A program made the translations under genes and the position numbers. DNA of 64,000 nucleotides from NCBI RefSeq assembly GCF_009911795.1, contig NZ_CP047898.1, positions 3,658,001-3,722,000 of the forward strand. Direction: 5' to 3'. Positions 33,373 through 43,115 of the stretch are shown in pieces (within the stretch, counting starts at the first letter, position 1; each line of letters starts with the position of its first letter). Source of the DNA: Pseudarthrobacter psychrotolerans. GTDB taxonomy: Bacteria; Actinomycetota; Actinomycetes; Actinomycetales; Micrococcaceae. A model generated the notes under the pieces. It was not told the origin of the DNA. It ran no database searches and saw only the letters and a list, made by a program, of their open reading frames with translations.

Positions 33373-34320
33373 TCAGGACGGGGTGGTGAGGACCAGTCGC
33401 GCGGCGCCCACCATTGCTGCTGCGTTGCCGAGTTTAGCGGGCAGGACGGGAAGGCCGAGCAAAGCCGGCAGGAGTTCGGCGCGGAGGGCACGTTCCATGG
33501 GGCGCCACCAGGGGGCGCCGGCGTCGGAGAGCCCGCCGGAAACCACCACCACTTCGGGATCCAGGATGTTGGCCAGTCCGCCCACGGCCTGGCCGGCCGC
33601 GGCGGCGCAAATGCCCACTGCTTTGATGGCGATGGCATCGCTGGCGCCGGCCAGGGCAAAGACGCCGCGGGCGTCCAGCACCGGCTCCTTGCCGCCCAGA
33701 CGCACGTACGCCTCGCGGATGGCGGGCCCGGAGGCGATCGCCTCAACGTGCCCGGCGCCGCCGCAGACGCAGGGGACAGCCTGGCCCTCGTGGAACGCAT
33801 ATGGGGAGGCGAAGTGGCCCACGTGGCCGCCCGCGTAGCGGTGTCCCAGGACCGGGTGCCCGGCCAGGACAAAACTGCCGCCGACGCCGGTACCGAAGGC
33901 CACCAGGAGCGAACTTGCGGTTCCTGCGGCGGAACCCGTCCACGACTCGCCGAGGGCGTGCGCGTGGACGTCGTTCACTGCCTGCACAGCCTCCGGCGCC
34001 AGGCCGAGCCGGCGGGCCAACCCTGCGGTCAGCTCGGTCCCGGCCCACCCGAGGATGGCATCGGTAGCGGACACCACAACACCGTGAGCGGCGTCGATGA
34101 CTCCTGCCGAGCCAACCCCGACCCCCACCACGTCCAGGCCCTCTGCTTGAGCCCGCACCATGAGGGAAGAAACCAGTGCCGCAGTAGCGTCCAGGATCGC
34201 GTCGCCGCCATCCCGGTTCAGGGTAGGAATGGTCTCCGAAAACAAGACCTCCCCGTCCCCGGAAACAACCCCGGCAGCAGTCTTAGTACCCCCAAGGTCA
34301 ACACCGATCGCGTACATCAT
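33373..34320 (-). CDS. nanK: ROK-family N-acetylmannosamine kinase
   Basis: A 315-residue ROK kinase phosphorylating ManNAc to ManNAc-6-phosphate. ATP loop DLGGTKTAAGVV at the N-terminus, catalytic Asp in VNDVHAHALGES, AFGTGVGGSFVL and the ROK zinc region GGHVGHFASPY with CVCGGAGHVEA. The usual third zinc Cys (CxCGxxGCxE) is His here. Assignment as NanK rather than glucokinase rests on its place between nanA and nanE. The start is one of two adjacent ATGs after AGGAAGAG. Confidence 0.88.
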   Translation of the reverse strand: MMYAIGVDLGGTKTAAGVVSGDGEVLFSETIPTLNRDGGDAILDATAALVSSLMVRAQAEGLDVVGVGVGSAGVIDAAHGVVVSATDAILGWAGTELTAGLARRLGLAPEAVQAVNDVHAHALGESWTGSAAGTASSLLVAFGTGVGGSFVLAGHPVLGHRYAGGHVGHFASPYAFHEGQAVPCVCGGAGHVEAIASGPAIREAYVRLGGKEPVLDARGVFALAGASDAIAIKAVGICAAAAGQAVGGLANILDPEVVVVSGGLSDAGAPWWRPMERALRAELLPALLGLPVLPAKLGNAAAMVGAARLVLTTPS

Positions 34321-34336
34321 TCTCTTCCTAACAGGG

Positions 34337-34360
34337 GATCTCGACAGGCTCGATCACCGG
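34337..34360. repeat. Short intergenic repeat-like sequence (TCGACAGGCTCGATCACCGG type)
   Basis: The gap between nanA and nanK (34321-34479) contains a 24-base sequence of a kind scattered in many Arthrobacter and Microbacteriaceae genomes (recalled knowledge; only one copy is seen here), followed by GCGAGGAACGAGCGCAGC at 34421-34438. No gene lies in this gap. Confidence 0.35.
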
Positions 34361-34479
34361 GTGTGGTTGATCACGGAAGCAGCGCTGGACATGGTTCCTT
34401 TGTGTAGGTTGCGTCAGAGCGCGAGGAACGAGCGCAGCAACCGGCAAAAGGAGCATGCCCAGTGCCCCGGCCGCGAAGA

Positions 34480-35409
34480 CTAGATCAGGCCGTTGCGCTC
34501 CAGGATGACCCTGATTGCCTTGGTCTCGTCCTCGTCCAGGGAGAGCATGGGGACGCTCATGACGTTCGTCTTGATGATGCCCATGAGCTGCAGGGCGGTC
34601 TTGAAGGCGCCCAGGCCCGCGGCGTTGCCGGACATGCGGCCAGCCTTGGGCGTGTAGACGATCTCGAAGACGTCGGCCAAGCGGTCCTGCTCGGCTGCGG
34701 CCTGGGCCCAGTCGCCGGCCTGTGCGGCGTCGAACAGGCGGCGGTAGCCGGCCGGGTCAACGTTGCCGAGGCCCGGAACAACACCCTGGGCGCCGCCCAG
34801 GAGGGCGCCGTCCACAACCACTTCGTGGCCGGTGAAGATGTCGAAGTTGGGGATGTCCTTGGCGGCCAGCAGCAGCTGGCGGAACGAGACATCGTCGCCG
34901 GAGGAGTCCTTCACCCCGGCGATGACGCCCTCGCGGCCCAGCTCGACCAGAAGGTCGGTGGGCAGCTTGAAGTGGGTGCGCACCGGCACGTCGTAGGCGA
35001 AGACGGGAACGTCGACGGCGGCGGCGATGGAGCGGAAGTGCGTGTTGTTCTCCTGGGCGTTGGAGATGGCGTAGTACAGGCTGGTGGCCACGATCGAGTC
35101 GGCGCCCAGCGCGATGACGCGCTTGGCTTCCTCAATGACGCGGTTGGTGGTCTGCTCTACGGCGCCCACGATCACCGGCACCTGGCCGGCGTTCACACCT
35201 GCCACGGTCTGCACAACGAGGTCGCGCTCGGTGTTGGTCATGTGGGTGACCTCGCCGGAGGAACCCAGCACAAAAAGGCCGCTGACGCCGCCGTCGAGCA
35301 GGTGCTTGGTGACGTTTTCCAGCGACGGCACGTCGATGGCGCCATCGGCGGTGCGGGGGGTTACGACGGGCGGAATGACGCCCTGGAAACGGGAAGCGAC
35401 GGTGGTCAC
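34480..35409 (-). CDS. nanA: N-acetylneuraminate lyase, DHDPS/NAL family
   Basis: A 309-residue class I aldolase splitting sialic acid into ManNAc and pyruvate. Family motifs: IPPVVTPRTADGAIDV, LFVLGSSGEVTHMT (pyruvate-binding GSSGE), FAYDVPVRTH (Tyr of the proton relay) and AGVKDSSGD (Schiff-base Lys). The GTG at 35409 is chosen with the TTGGAGA site before it; a TTG 12 bases upstream is in frame. Dihydrodipicolinate synthase is the main alternative, but placement between the importer and nanK-nanE-nagA makes the lyase the better call. Confidence 0.85.
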   Translation of the reverse strand: MTTVASRFQGVIPPVVTPRTADGAIDVPSLENVTKHLLDGGVSGLFVLGSSGEVTHMTNTERDLVVQTVAGVNAGQVPVIVGAVEQTTNRVIEEAKRVIALGADSIVATSLYYAISNAQENNTHFRSIAAAVDVPVFAYDVPVRTHFKLPTDLLVELGREGVIAGVKDSSGDDVSFRQLLLAAKDIPNFDIFTGHEVVVDGALLGGAQGVVPGLGNVDPAGYRRLFDAAQAGDWAQAAAEQDRLADVFEIVYTPKAGRMSGNAAGLGAFKTALQLMGIIKTNVMSVPMLSLDEDETKAIRVILERNGLI

Positions 35410-35457
35410 AGTGTTCTCCAAATATTGGTGGTTAGACGAAAATTTCAGGTGGGAAAG

Positions 35458-36264
35458 CTAGATGTGGAGCAGGCTCGGGGCAGCGCCCAGGAGCTTCTTG
35501 GTGTAGTCGTTGGTGGGGCTGTCGAAGACCTGCATGGCGGTGCCCTGTTCGACGATCTTGCCGAAGTACATAACGCAGATGCGGTCCGAGACATAGCGGA
35601 CGGTCTGGATGTCATGCGAGATGAACACCATGCCGAGGTTCAGCTGGGTCTTCAGGTCAGAGAGCAGGTTCAGCACCTGGGCGCGGACGGAAACGTCCAG
35701 GGCCGACGTCGGCTCGTCCGCCACAATGATGTCCGGGTCCAAGGCCAGGGCGCGGGCGATCGCCACACGCTGGCGCTGGCCGCCGGAAACCTGCGACGGC
35801 GTGACCTCGGCCGCGGACTGCGGGAGGCCCACGAGGGCCAGCAGTTCCTTGACCTTCGCCGCACGGGATGCGGCGTTGCCGATGCCGTGGATCTGCAGCG
35901 GGTCGGTGAGGATGTCCTGGACGGTCATGCGCGGGTTCAGCGCCGTGGCCGGGTCCTGGAAGACCACGGACACGGAGCGGCCGAATTCCTTGCGCATGTG
36001 TGCGTTGCGCTTGATGGCGGGCTTGCCGTGGAAGAGGACCTCGCCCGACGTCGGCGGCTGCAGTCCCACAAGCACCGACGCGAGCGTGGACTTGCCGCAG
36101 CCGGACTCACCCACGATGCCCACGGTTTCGCCGCGGCTGATGGTGAAGTCGACGCCGTCGACCGCTTTGACGATGTTGGGGCGGAAGAGCCCGCCGCCAC
36201 GTGCGTGGTGGTAGACCTTGACGTCCTTGAGCTCGATGACCGGCTTGCCGGTTGATTCACTCAC
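35458..36264 (-). CDS. ABC importer ATPase (dipeptide type), sialic acid importer
   Basis: A 268-residue DppF/OppF-type ATPase. Walker A is [10 protein letters not shown]-loop VFQDP, signature [15 protein letters not shown], Walker B IIVADEP and switch His in FISHD. The C-terminus (VFDSPTNDYTKKLLGAAPSL) is the oligopeptide-ATPase tail. It overlaps the preceding permease-ATPase gene by four bases and is followed by nanA, so it is the second ATPase of a two-ATPase importer that probably brings in sialic acid, as the SiaEFGI system does in Corynebacterium glutamicum. Confidence 0.88.
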   Translation of the reverse strand: MSESTGKPVIELKDVKVYHHARGGGLFRPNIVKAVDGVDFTISRGETVGIVGESGCGKSTLASVLVGLQPPTSGEVLFHGKPAIKRNAHMRKEFGRSVSVVFQDPATALNPRMTVQDILTDPLQIHGIGNAASRAAKVKELLALVGLPQSAAEVTPSQVSGGQRQRVAIARALALDPDIIVADEPTSALDVSVRAQVLNLLSDLKTQLNLGMVFISHDIQTVRYVSDRICVMYFGKIVEQGTAMQVFDSPTNDYTKKLLGAAPSLLHI

Positions 36265-38396
36265 TTTGCATCCTCCTTCAGGTGGCTCGCCCAGTAGTGG
36301 TCAGCGTCCCCGCCGCCGGCGGCTCCTACTGACGTCAGGACCAGCTGCTGGTTGGGGTCGGCGTCGGACCGCAGTGAACGCGGGGCGAAGCGGTCGCCCG
36401 GGGCGAAGTCCCGCGGGGACGGGACGGTGCCGGGGATCTGGTGCAGTCGCACGGCGTCGGCCTCGATGGAGAGGACAGCGCCGAGCAGGCCGCGGGTGTA
36501 CTCGTGCTTGGGGTTCTGCAGCAGCTCCGAAGCCTGTGCGGATTCCACCACCTGGCCGGCGTACATGACCGTGATGCGGTGGGCCAGGGAGGCCACCAGG
36601 GCGAGGTCGTGGCTGACGAAGACCATGGCGAAGCCGAGCTGTTCGCGCAGTTCGTTGAGCAGGTCCACTACCTGCTTCTGGACGGTGACGTCCAGGGCGG
36701 TGGTGGGCTCATCGGCAACCACGATCTTCGGCGAACGGGACAGGGCCATGGCGATCAGGACGCGCTGGCGCTGGCCGCCGGAGAGCTCGTGCGGGTAGCT
36801 GGCGAGCGTCCGGACGGGATCGAGCTTGACCAGTTCCAGCAGCTCGGTGGGGGTCTTGCGGCCGCCGCGCTTGGTCAGCTGCTCCATCTGGTCCTTGATC
36901 TTCATGGACGGGTTCAGGGAGCTCAGGGCGTCCTGGTAGACCATGGCGATCTGCTGGCCGCGCAGGCCCTCGTAGGCCTTGACGCTGCTGTGGCTGGTGG
37001 CCGGATCCAGCAGTTCCTTGCCGTCGAACTTGATGGAACCGGTGACCTGCGCGGTCTTGGGCAGCAGGCCCATGACCGCGAGGGACGTGATGGACTTGCC
37101 GCAGCCGGATTCGCCCACCAGGCCCATGGTTTCGCCTTCGCGGACCGTGAAGGAGACGTTGTCCACAATCGCGGTGTCGCCGAAGCGGCCGGGGAAGCGG
37201 ATGGACAGGTTCCTGACCTCCAGGACGTTGCGTGCGCCGGCCGGTACCTGGGGGAGGCGGTCGGTGCGCGTCGCCTCGATGGCGGAGAGCAGCTCCAGTT
37301 CCTTGTCCAGCAGCAGGTGCGGGTTCGCCGCGGCCAGCTTCGGATCGGAGAGGATGGCTGCCTCGTTGTAGTGCTCCTCGGTGAGGACGTCGCCGTAGGC
37401 GGCGCGGACGCCGTCGAGCTCGTGCGCTTCCACCACCGAAGGCTGGGCAACGGAGGTGCCGATCTCGGTGTCGACGCCGGCACCCACCGCTGCGCCGGCC
37501 ACAACGGCCGACGCGCCGTCGTCGTCCTTTACTACAGGTGCCTTGCGCAGTTTCGGGTTCACCATGGCGTCGGTGAGGCCCTCGGCGAGGATGTTCAGGG
37601 ACAGCACGGTGAGCAGAATGGTCACACCGGCGAAGGTGGTGGCCCACCAGCCGCCGGACAGGACCAGGTTGCGGCCGTAGGAGATCACGTTGCCCCACGA
37701 CGGTGCGGGGTCCTGGACGCCGGCGCCGAGGAAGGACAGCGAGGCTTCGAGGATGATGGCGTCGGCCACCATCACCGTGGCGAACACCAGCACGGGGGCG
37801 GCGGTGTTGCGGACGATGTGCTTGAGCAGGATGTAGAAGCGGCCAGCGCCGATCACACGCTCGGCGCGGACGTAGTCTTCGCCGTACTGGGAGAGCACGT
37901 TGGCGCGGACCACTCGGGCCAGCTGCGGGGTGTAGATGATGGCGATCGCGATGATGATGGTGAGAACCGAGTTGCCGAACGCGGCCAGCAGCACTGCGGC
38001 CAGGGCGATGCCCGGGAACGCCATCAGGATGTCCATGAGGCGCATGATCAGTTCGTTGACGGCCTTGCTGGACGTCGCGGCGAAGGAGCCCAGCAGGGCG
38101 CCGGCCAGGATGGCCAGGATGACGGCGCCGAGGCCGATCATCAGCGAGGACTGGGCGCCGAAGAGCAGGCGGGAGAAGATGTCGCGGCCCAACCGGTCGG
38201 TCCCGAAGAAGTGCTCGGCGCCCGGCGGGGTAGCGGGGATGAAGGTCTCCAGCGGATCGTGCGGCGCGATGACCGGCGCAAACACGGCGGAGAGGACGAT
38301 CATGATGAGGAAGAGGAGGGCGATGCGGGAGCCCCAAGGCAGGGCCTTGAAACGGATGCCCGGGGCACTCAGCCGTTCAGCAAGCTTGCTACGCAT
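36261..38396 (-). CDS. Fused ABC permease-ATPase (DppC-DppD fusion), sialic acid importer
   Basis: A 711-residue fusion. Residues about 1-290 are a DppC-type permease (six helices; [20 protein letters not shown] near the start and an EAA loop [20 protein letters not shown]); a linker of about 85 residues rich in Ala/Val/Glu follows; residues about 385-711 are a DppD-type ATPase (Walker A GESGCGKS, signature LSGGQRQR, Walker B IVVADEP, FVSHD). Such fusions are known in bacterial sialic acid ABC importers of the dipeptide class. It overlaps the downstream ATPase gene and starts four bases after the other permease gene ends. Confidence 0.9.
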   Translation of the reverse strand: MRSKLAERLSAPGIRFKALPWGSRIALLFLIMIVLSAVFAPVIAPHDPLETFIPATPPGAEHFFGTDRLGRDIFSRLLFGAQSSLMIGLGAVILAILAGALLGSFAATSSKAVNELIMRLMDILMAFPGIALAAVLLAAFGNSVLTIIIAIAIIYTPQLARVVRANVLSQYGEDYVRAERVIGAGRFYILLKHIVRNTAAPVLVFATVMVADAIILEASLSFLGAGVQDPAPSWGNVISYGRNLVLSGGWWATTFAGVTILLTVLSLNILAEGLTDAMVNPKLRKAPVVKDDDGASAVVAGAAVGAGVDTEIGTSVAQPSVVEAHELDGVRAAYGDVLTEEHYNEAAILSDPKLAAANPHLLLDKELELLSAIEATRTDRLPQVPAGARNVLEVRNLSIRFPGRFGDTAIVDNVSFTVREGETMGLVGESGCGKSITSLAVMGLLPKTAQVTGSIKFDGKELLDPATSHSSVKAYEGLRGQQIAMVYQDALSSLNPSMKIKDQMEQLTKRGGRKTPTELLELVKLDPVRTLASYPHELSGGQRQRVLIAMALSRSPKIVVADEPTTALDVTVQKQVVDLLNELREQLGFAMVFVSHDLALVASLAHRITVMYAGQVVESAQASELLQNPKHEYTRGLLGAVLSIEADAVRLHQIPGTVPSPRDFAPGDRFAPRSLRSDADPNQQLVLTSVGAAGGGDADHYWASHLKEDAK

Positions 38397-38399
38397 GAG

Positions 38400-39356
38400 C
38401 TATACCGTCCTGATTCGGGGGTTGATGAGCAGGTACAGGAGGTCCACCACGATGTTCACCAGAACGAAAGTGACGGAGATGGTGAGCACTACGCCCTGGA
38501 CCAGGTTGACGTCCAGGTTGGTGATGCCGTTGAGGATCAGCTGCCCCATGCCAGGCAGGGCGAAGATCATTTCAATCACGACGGCGCCGCCGAGCAGGTA
38601 GCCCACGCGGAGTCCCAGCACGGTCACCGGAGTCACCAGGGCGTTGCGGAGGACGTTCTTGGAGACCACTTCGCGGTAGGGGACACCGTTGCCGATGGCG
38701 GTGCGGACGTAGTCGCGGTCCAGCTCCTCCACCATCGAAGTACGGACCACGCGGATCAGCGAGGCGGAGACCGGGATGCCGAGGGCAAGGGCCGGGAGGG
38801 CCATCGAGTTGAGCCAGCCACCGAAGCCGGATTCCGGCGTCGCGATTCCCCCGGAGGGGAACAGTGGGCTGGCGCCAAGGGCGAACCACTGGATCAGGAG
38901 GATGCCGAGCCAGAACGACGGCGTGGCGATCGCGGCGATCGAGAAAACGCGGACCAGCTGGTCCTGCCATTTGTCGCGGTAAAGGGCGCCGAGGATGCCG
39001 AAGGTCAGGGACAGGACGATTGCGATCAGCACGCCCAGGAAAGTCAGCTGCAGCGTCAGGGGGAACGCGGAGCCGATCATGGAGGCCACCGACTTGGCCG
39101 GCGGCGTGGTGACGCCGAGGTCCAGCTGCAGCAGCTTGCCGAGGAAGCTGAAGTACTGGATGACCAGCGGGTCGTTCAGGCCGTTTTCCTGGCGGTACTG
39201 CTGCTTCGCTTCTTCGCTGGCGCCGTCGCCGAGGGCGGAGCTTGCCTGATCGCCGGGAGCGGCCTGCAGGACAAGGAAGACGAGCAGGGTGATGCCCAGG
39301 ATCATCAATGGCAGTGCTGCGAGTCTGCGGCCAAGCAGACGCAATATCGTGACCAA
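38400..39356 (-). CDS. ABC importer permease (DppB type), sialic acid importer
   Basis: A 318-residue permease with six predicted helices. DppB features: PLMILGITLLVFLVLQAAPG at the N-terminus, LDLGVTTPPAKSV, and an EAA loop with RVVRTSMVEELDRDYVRTA and GLRVGYLLGGAVVIE. It would form the translocation pathway with the permease half of the fusion protein. The next gene starts four bases after its stop. Confidence 0.9.
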   Translation of the reverse strand: MVTILRLLGRRLAALPLMILGITLLVFLVLQAAPGDQASSALGDGASEEAKQQYRQENGLNDPLVIQYFSFLGKLLQLDLGVTTPPAKSVASMIGSAFPLTLQLTFLGVLIAIVLSLTFGILGALYRDKWQDQLVRVFSIAAIATPSFWLGILLIQWFALGASPLFPSGGIATPESGFGGWLNSMALPALALGIPVSASLIRVVRTSMVEELDRDYVRTAIGNGVPYREVVSKNVLRNALVTPVTVLGLRVGYLLGGAVVIEMIFALPGMGQLILNGITNLDVNLVQGVVLTISVTFVLVNIVVDLLYLLINPRIRTV

Positions 39357-39519
39357 TTTGTTCTCCGGTTTGTTTGGTTGTGCCGCGGGGGGAGCGTCAC
39401 GGGGTGGTGCTTCTCAGCCCAGAGGGCCATGGCCAGCGGGCCACAGCCCCTCTGCTGCGTCGAGTTGGTGATGCCGTTTCCCGGGAAGTCCCGGGTGATG
39501 CGCTAGTTCTCAGCGCAGC

Positions 39520-41142
39520 TTAGGCGGTGCGTCCGACGTCGATGAACGACAGGCCTGTGGTGGGCAGCGGCTTGAAGCCGTTGAGCTTCTTGTCGTCCCA
39601 GGCGGAGGGCAGCTGGCGGTGGAAGATCGGGTACAGCGGAACTTCCTCGGAGACGAGGTCCACAATTTCGCCGGTGATCTTCTTGGCGTCTGCCGCGGCA
39701 GCCTGCGAGCCCTTGTTCATGAGCTCCTGCAGCTTGGCGCGTTCCGGTGCGGTCCAGTAGGCGCGCTTTTCCATCCAGGTGGCGCCCGAGTAGAACCAGC
39801 TCAGGAGCAGGTCCGCGTCGTTGCCGAAGACTGAGGGGTCGCCGGGGGCTGCGACCACTGAGTAGTCGCCGGTGCCGACGCGGTCGGTGTACAGGGCGCC
39901 GGACTGGATGCTCTTGACGGAGACCTTGACGCCCGGGATCTTGTTCCAGGATTCGAGGATCAGCGGGGCAACGTCCTTGACCCAGGCAGTGTCCGTGGTG
40001 AGCAGCTCGAATTCGAGGCTCGTGACGCCGGCCTGCTTCAGGAGGTCTGCTGCCTTTGCGGCGTCGTAGCCGTAGACGTTCTTGGCCTTGACGTAGTCCG
40101 GGTGGCCTTCCTGGAAGTAGGAGCTGGCGGCCTTGGCTTTGCCGAACAGGGCCTTCTTGATGATGGCTTCCTTGTCCAGGCCGTAGTGCAGGGCCTGGCG
40201 GACCAGCTTGTTGTTGAACGGCGCCTTGTTGCAGTTGAACATGAGGAACATCAGGCCGAAGGACTGGACGGATTCAACCTTGACCTTGGACTTCAGGCCG
40301 TCGATGTCCAGGTAGGGGACGTCCTCGATGGCCTGGACGCGGCCGGACTGGACGGCGGTGACGCGGGCTGCGGCGTCGGAGAGCAGGAGCCAGGTCATGC
40401 CCTTGGCCAGTGCCGGCTTGGGGCCGTTGTAGTCTGCGAACGCTTCGAAGACGATCTTGTCGTCCTTGGCGGCGGAGATGAGCTTGTAGGGGCCGGTGCC
40501 GACGGGCTTGGCGTCGAAAGCCTTCAGGTCGGTGGCGAGGGCCTTGGGGACGATCTTTACTACGGAGATGCGCGGTCCGAAGCCGGGGAAGGCGTACTTG
40601 AGGGTGAACTCGACCGTCTTGGCGTCAACGGGCTTGACTTCCTTGATGAACGGGATGAACTGCGAGAAGAGGGACTTGTTCGCCGGGTCCATCACGCGGG
40701 TGAAGGAGAAGGCCACGTCTTCGGTGGTGACCGGGGTGCCGTCGTGGAACTTGGCGCCCTCGCGGATGGTCACCTGGTAGGTGGTGTCATTGACCTTCTT
40801 GGGGTCCGAGGCCGCCAGCGCGTTGTACGGCACGCGGGTGGCCGGGTGCAGCTCGATGAGGCCTTCGAAGATGTGCAGGTTGGCGGCCATCGGGGTGGCG
40901 CCTGAGGAGCTCAGCGGATCGAAGCCGGTGGAGAGGGCGTAGGAGATGCCCGCTTCGATGGTGAGGTCCTTGTTGACTGCCGCAGCGCTTGCCGAGCTGC
41001 CGGTGGTGGTAGCTGCCGGGCTGCCGCACGCGGCGACAGAGGCGGTGAATGCTGCAGCGGCGCCCATGGCACCGGTGAGCTTGAGGAAGTTCCGGCGGCT
41101 GGCGTCATTGACCAGCGGCAGGTTCTTGGTGATGTTGTTCAT
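39520..41142 (-). CDS. ABC importer solute-binding lipoprotein, Tat-exported, sialic acid importer
   Basis: A 540-residue SBP family 5 (dipeptide/nickel type) protein. The N-terminus has a twin-arginine motif ([10 protein letters not shown], Arg16-Arg17) and a lipobox ending at Cys39 (SVAACGS), so it is folded before export and anchored outside. Family blocks: [47 protein letters not shown] and [17 protein letters not shown] [14 protein letters not shown]. It opens the importer part of the operon and has its own promoter (41201-41230). Sialic acid as substrate is inferred from the adjacent nan genes and the sialidase. Confidence 0.87.
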   Translation of the reverse strand: MNNITKNLPLVNDASRRNFLKLTGAMGAAAAFTASVAACGSPAATTTGSSASAAAVNKDLTIEAGISYALSTGFDPLSSSGATPMAANLHIFEGLIELHPATRVPYNALAASDPKKVNDTTYQVTIREGAKFHDGTPVTTEDVAFSFTRVMDPANKSLFSQFIPFIKEVKPVDAKTVEFTLKYAFPGFGPRISVVKIVPKALATDLKAFDAKPVGTGPYKLISAAKDDKIVFEAFADYNGPKPALAKGMTWLLLSDAAARVTAVQSGRVQAIEDVPYLDIDGLKSKVKVESVQSFGLMFLMFNCNKAPFNNKLVRQALHYGLDKEAIIKKALFGKAKAASSYFQEGHPDYVKAKNVYGYDAAKAADLLKQAGVTSLEFELLTTDTAWVKDVAPLILESWNKIPGVKVSVKSIQSGALYTDRVGTGDYSVVAAPGDPSVFGNDADLLLSWFYSGATWMEKRAYWTAPERAKLQELMNKGSQAAAADAKKITGEIVDLVSEEVPLYPIFHRQLPSAWDDKKLNGFKPLPTTGLSFIDVGRTA

Positions 41143-41172
41143 GAGGGCCTCGCCATTCCAGAAGGTTTATCG

Positions 41173-41186
41173 GATGTAGGACGTCC
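41173..41186. promoter_or_regulatory. NanR operator candidate at the importer promoter
   Basis: GATGTAGGACGTCC contains the palindrome GGACGTCC (41179-41186). Both parts recur upstream of the GntR gene (14707-14714 and 14733-14742). The site lies 15-28 bases downstream of the -10 hexamer of the importer promoter, placing it where a repressor would block early elongation. Confidence 0.55.
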
Positions 41187-41200
41187 GAGCTCGTATGTCG

Positions 41201-41230
41201 ACTGTAAGCGTCATCACAGCTTCACGTCAA
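41201..41230 (-). promoter_or_regulatory. Sigma-70-type promoter of the sialic acid importer operon
   Basis: Read on the minus strand: TTGACG (41230-41225), 18 bases, TACAGT (41206-41201). It precedes the solute-binding protein start by about 60 bases. Confidence 0.6.
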
Positions 41231-41243
41231 GCGCCACTTTTGC

Positions 41244-41321
41244 AACGCTCTCTCACTTAACGCGGCTTTCCGGCGAACGCTCTCTCACTTCCTGTGGGTT
41301 TTTGGCGGACGCTCTCTCACT
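41244..41321. repeat. Three-copy direct array of the AACGCTCTCTCACTT repeat
   Basis: Cores at 41244-41258, 41276-41290 and 41309-41321 (last copy ends CACTC), all in one orientation, 32-33 bases apart. The array lies between sialidase and importer genes, upstream of the importer promoter, and provides the sialidase stop codon (TGA within the third copy). Confidence 0.85.
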
Positions 41322-43071
41322 CGGGCGCGCTGACGTCGCCGGAGACAGTGTCAAACCTGAAAGCACGACGGCGGCGCTCGGCAGTGCCGCCGCGCTCGCC
41401 GGTCATTTCAAATGCCACCTCGTAGGCCACCTCGGCGTAGCCGCGCGCCACATCGGCCTTGGTGACGGTGTACCCCGGGGTGAAATACAGGGCTTCTTCC
41501 CCGGGGCCAAGGTCCGCGGCGGGGAAGGCGTCCGAGCCGGGACCGGACAGCCGGACCGAGGTTGCCGGCAGGGGGCCGTCATTGCGTGCCCGGCCCGTGA
41601 AGGCCAGGATGTCCCCGGCCTTGTAGCCGGGAATGATGGGGCCATAGTTCAGGTCCTGCGCCTCCCGCGTGCCGATGACCTGCGCAGCTTCGGCCGAGTA
41701 GCCCTGGCCGATTTCCTTCCAGGTGTGCACGCCCCAGTCCCCGCCGCCGGACTGCATGACGTGGAACTCGCCGGCGTTCTGCCAGGCCGGCGGGCGGCCG
41801 GGCGTGATGGAGCGCAGAACCATGTCGAACACAAGACCCGCGCCGGGCACGCCCGCTTCGACGGTGGACTCGGGCGGGATGCTCCCGGCGGCGCTCCCAG
41901 TGGCGGCGGGACGGCCGGTGAGCTGTTCGGTGAGTTGCTCCGCGGGCACGGAGGTGAACACGATTTCCCGGTAGCCCTGGCGCTCGTAGAGGATGCCTAT
42001 GTTGCCGTCGGGGAGCCGGGCGGCCGTCGAATATGCCGAGCTTCCGGGGCAGAGGACCAGCTTCGCGGGCCAGCTGAGGCCGTTGTCGGCGGACAGGCTG
42101 ATCACCGTGTTCCGCCGCAGGGCCGTGTCTTGGTTGTTGGTGGCCAGAAGCCATGAGCCGGTGGACTCGTCGGCGAGGGAGGTCACGGACGGCAGGCCGT
42201 CGAAGCGGACCAGCGAGCCGTTGTCACCCGGGTCCGGGAGGTCCGCGACAGGTCGCAGTGCGCTCCAGGTGGCCCCGCCGTCGTCCGATATTGCGCCAAG
42301 GCGGCGCGGCGTGCCGCGGCTGTGCAGCAGGAGCCGGCCATCCTGGAGGGCGGCAACCTTGTTTTCGTTGGGGCGTGGCCGTGCGTCTTGGCGCCGATGA
42401 GCTCCCCGAGGGTCCAGGTGTCGCCGTGGTCGTCGCTGTACGCCGAGGCGGCCATGATCTCGCCGCCGGCCAGGACCACAAACTGCTGGACCAGCCGGCC
42501 GCGGTGAGGGCCGGTGTGGATCTGGATGCCCTGCCCCGCAGCGGCGAAGATTCCGGTGATGTCCGGCTCGCCTGTACTTGGCCCACGCATGTGAACCGGC
42601 GGGCGGAGCTTGAGTTGGGCGGTGATCCTGCGGTGCTGCCAGGTCAGGCCGTCGTCGTCCGAGTAGCTGAGGTCGCAGTGCTGGACGTTGTCATCGGGTT
42701 CCAGTCCGGCCGCGGCTTCAAAGAATCCGGCGTGCGTTCCGGCTGCGTGGAACATTAGGATCCGGCCGGTCTCCACGTCCACCAGGAGGCTCGGATCGCC
42801 GTAGCCGTTGAGGCCGCTGCCCGTCCTTACTACCTGCTGCGCGCCCCACGTCCGGCCGTTGTCCGTGCTGCGGCGGAGCAGGAGGTCGATCGGGTTGGGC
42901 AGGTCATCAAGGTTGGGGCGGCCGTCGTAAGCGGCCAGCAGGGTGCCCCGGCGCGAGACGGCGAGGGCGGGGATCCTGTATTGCCGGTAGCCGCCAGTGC
43001 CGCGGACCGCGAGGACGTGTTCGACGTCGGGCATGGCAGCCGCCGTTGGCTGGAGGACGTGGGATGTCATA
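41317..43071 (-). pseudogene. nanH: Exo-alpha-sialidase (GH33), frameshifted, without signal peptide
   Basis: The start ATG at 43071 gives a six-bladed propeller sialidase: YRIP-type arginine block (YRQYRIPALA) and Asp boxes STDNGRTW, SDDDGLTW, SDDHGDTW, SDDGGATW and SADNGLSW. Nucleophile and acid/base regions (HMRGPSTGEPD, LYERQGYREIVFTS) follow. The C-terminal ~140 residues include an Ig-like segment (YKAGDILAFTGRARNDG). At the GGGG run 42370-42373 one base is missing; corrected, the frame reads HAPNENKVAALQDGRLLLHS and continues to 41317 (about 585 residues). No signal peptide precedes the propeller, so export is unexplained. Upstream, 44 bases separate it from the divergent kinase gene. 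Confidence 0.85.
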
Positions 43072-43115
43072 TCTCCATGGTAGAGGACACGTAACACGCA
43101 TGTGTAGGCGGGCGC

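Noticed and set aside
36441-39506. A 1021-codon open frame on the plus strand
   Set aside because: It is antisense to three clear ABC importer genes; its translation is low-complexity Gly/Asp/His/Gln-rich, the usual shadow of high-GC coding DNA.
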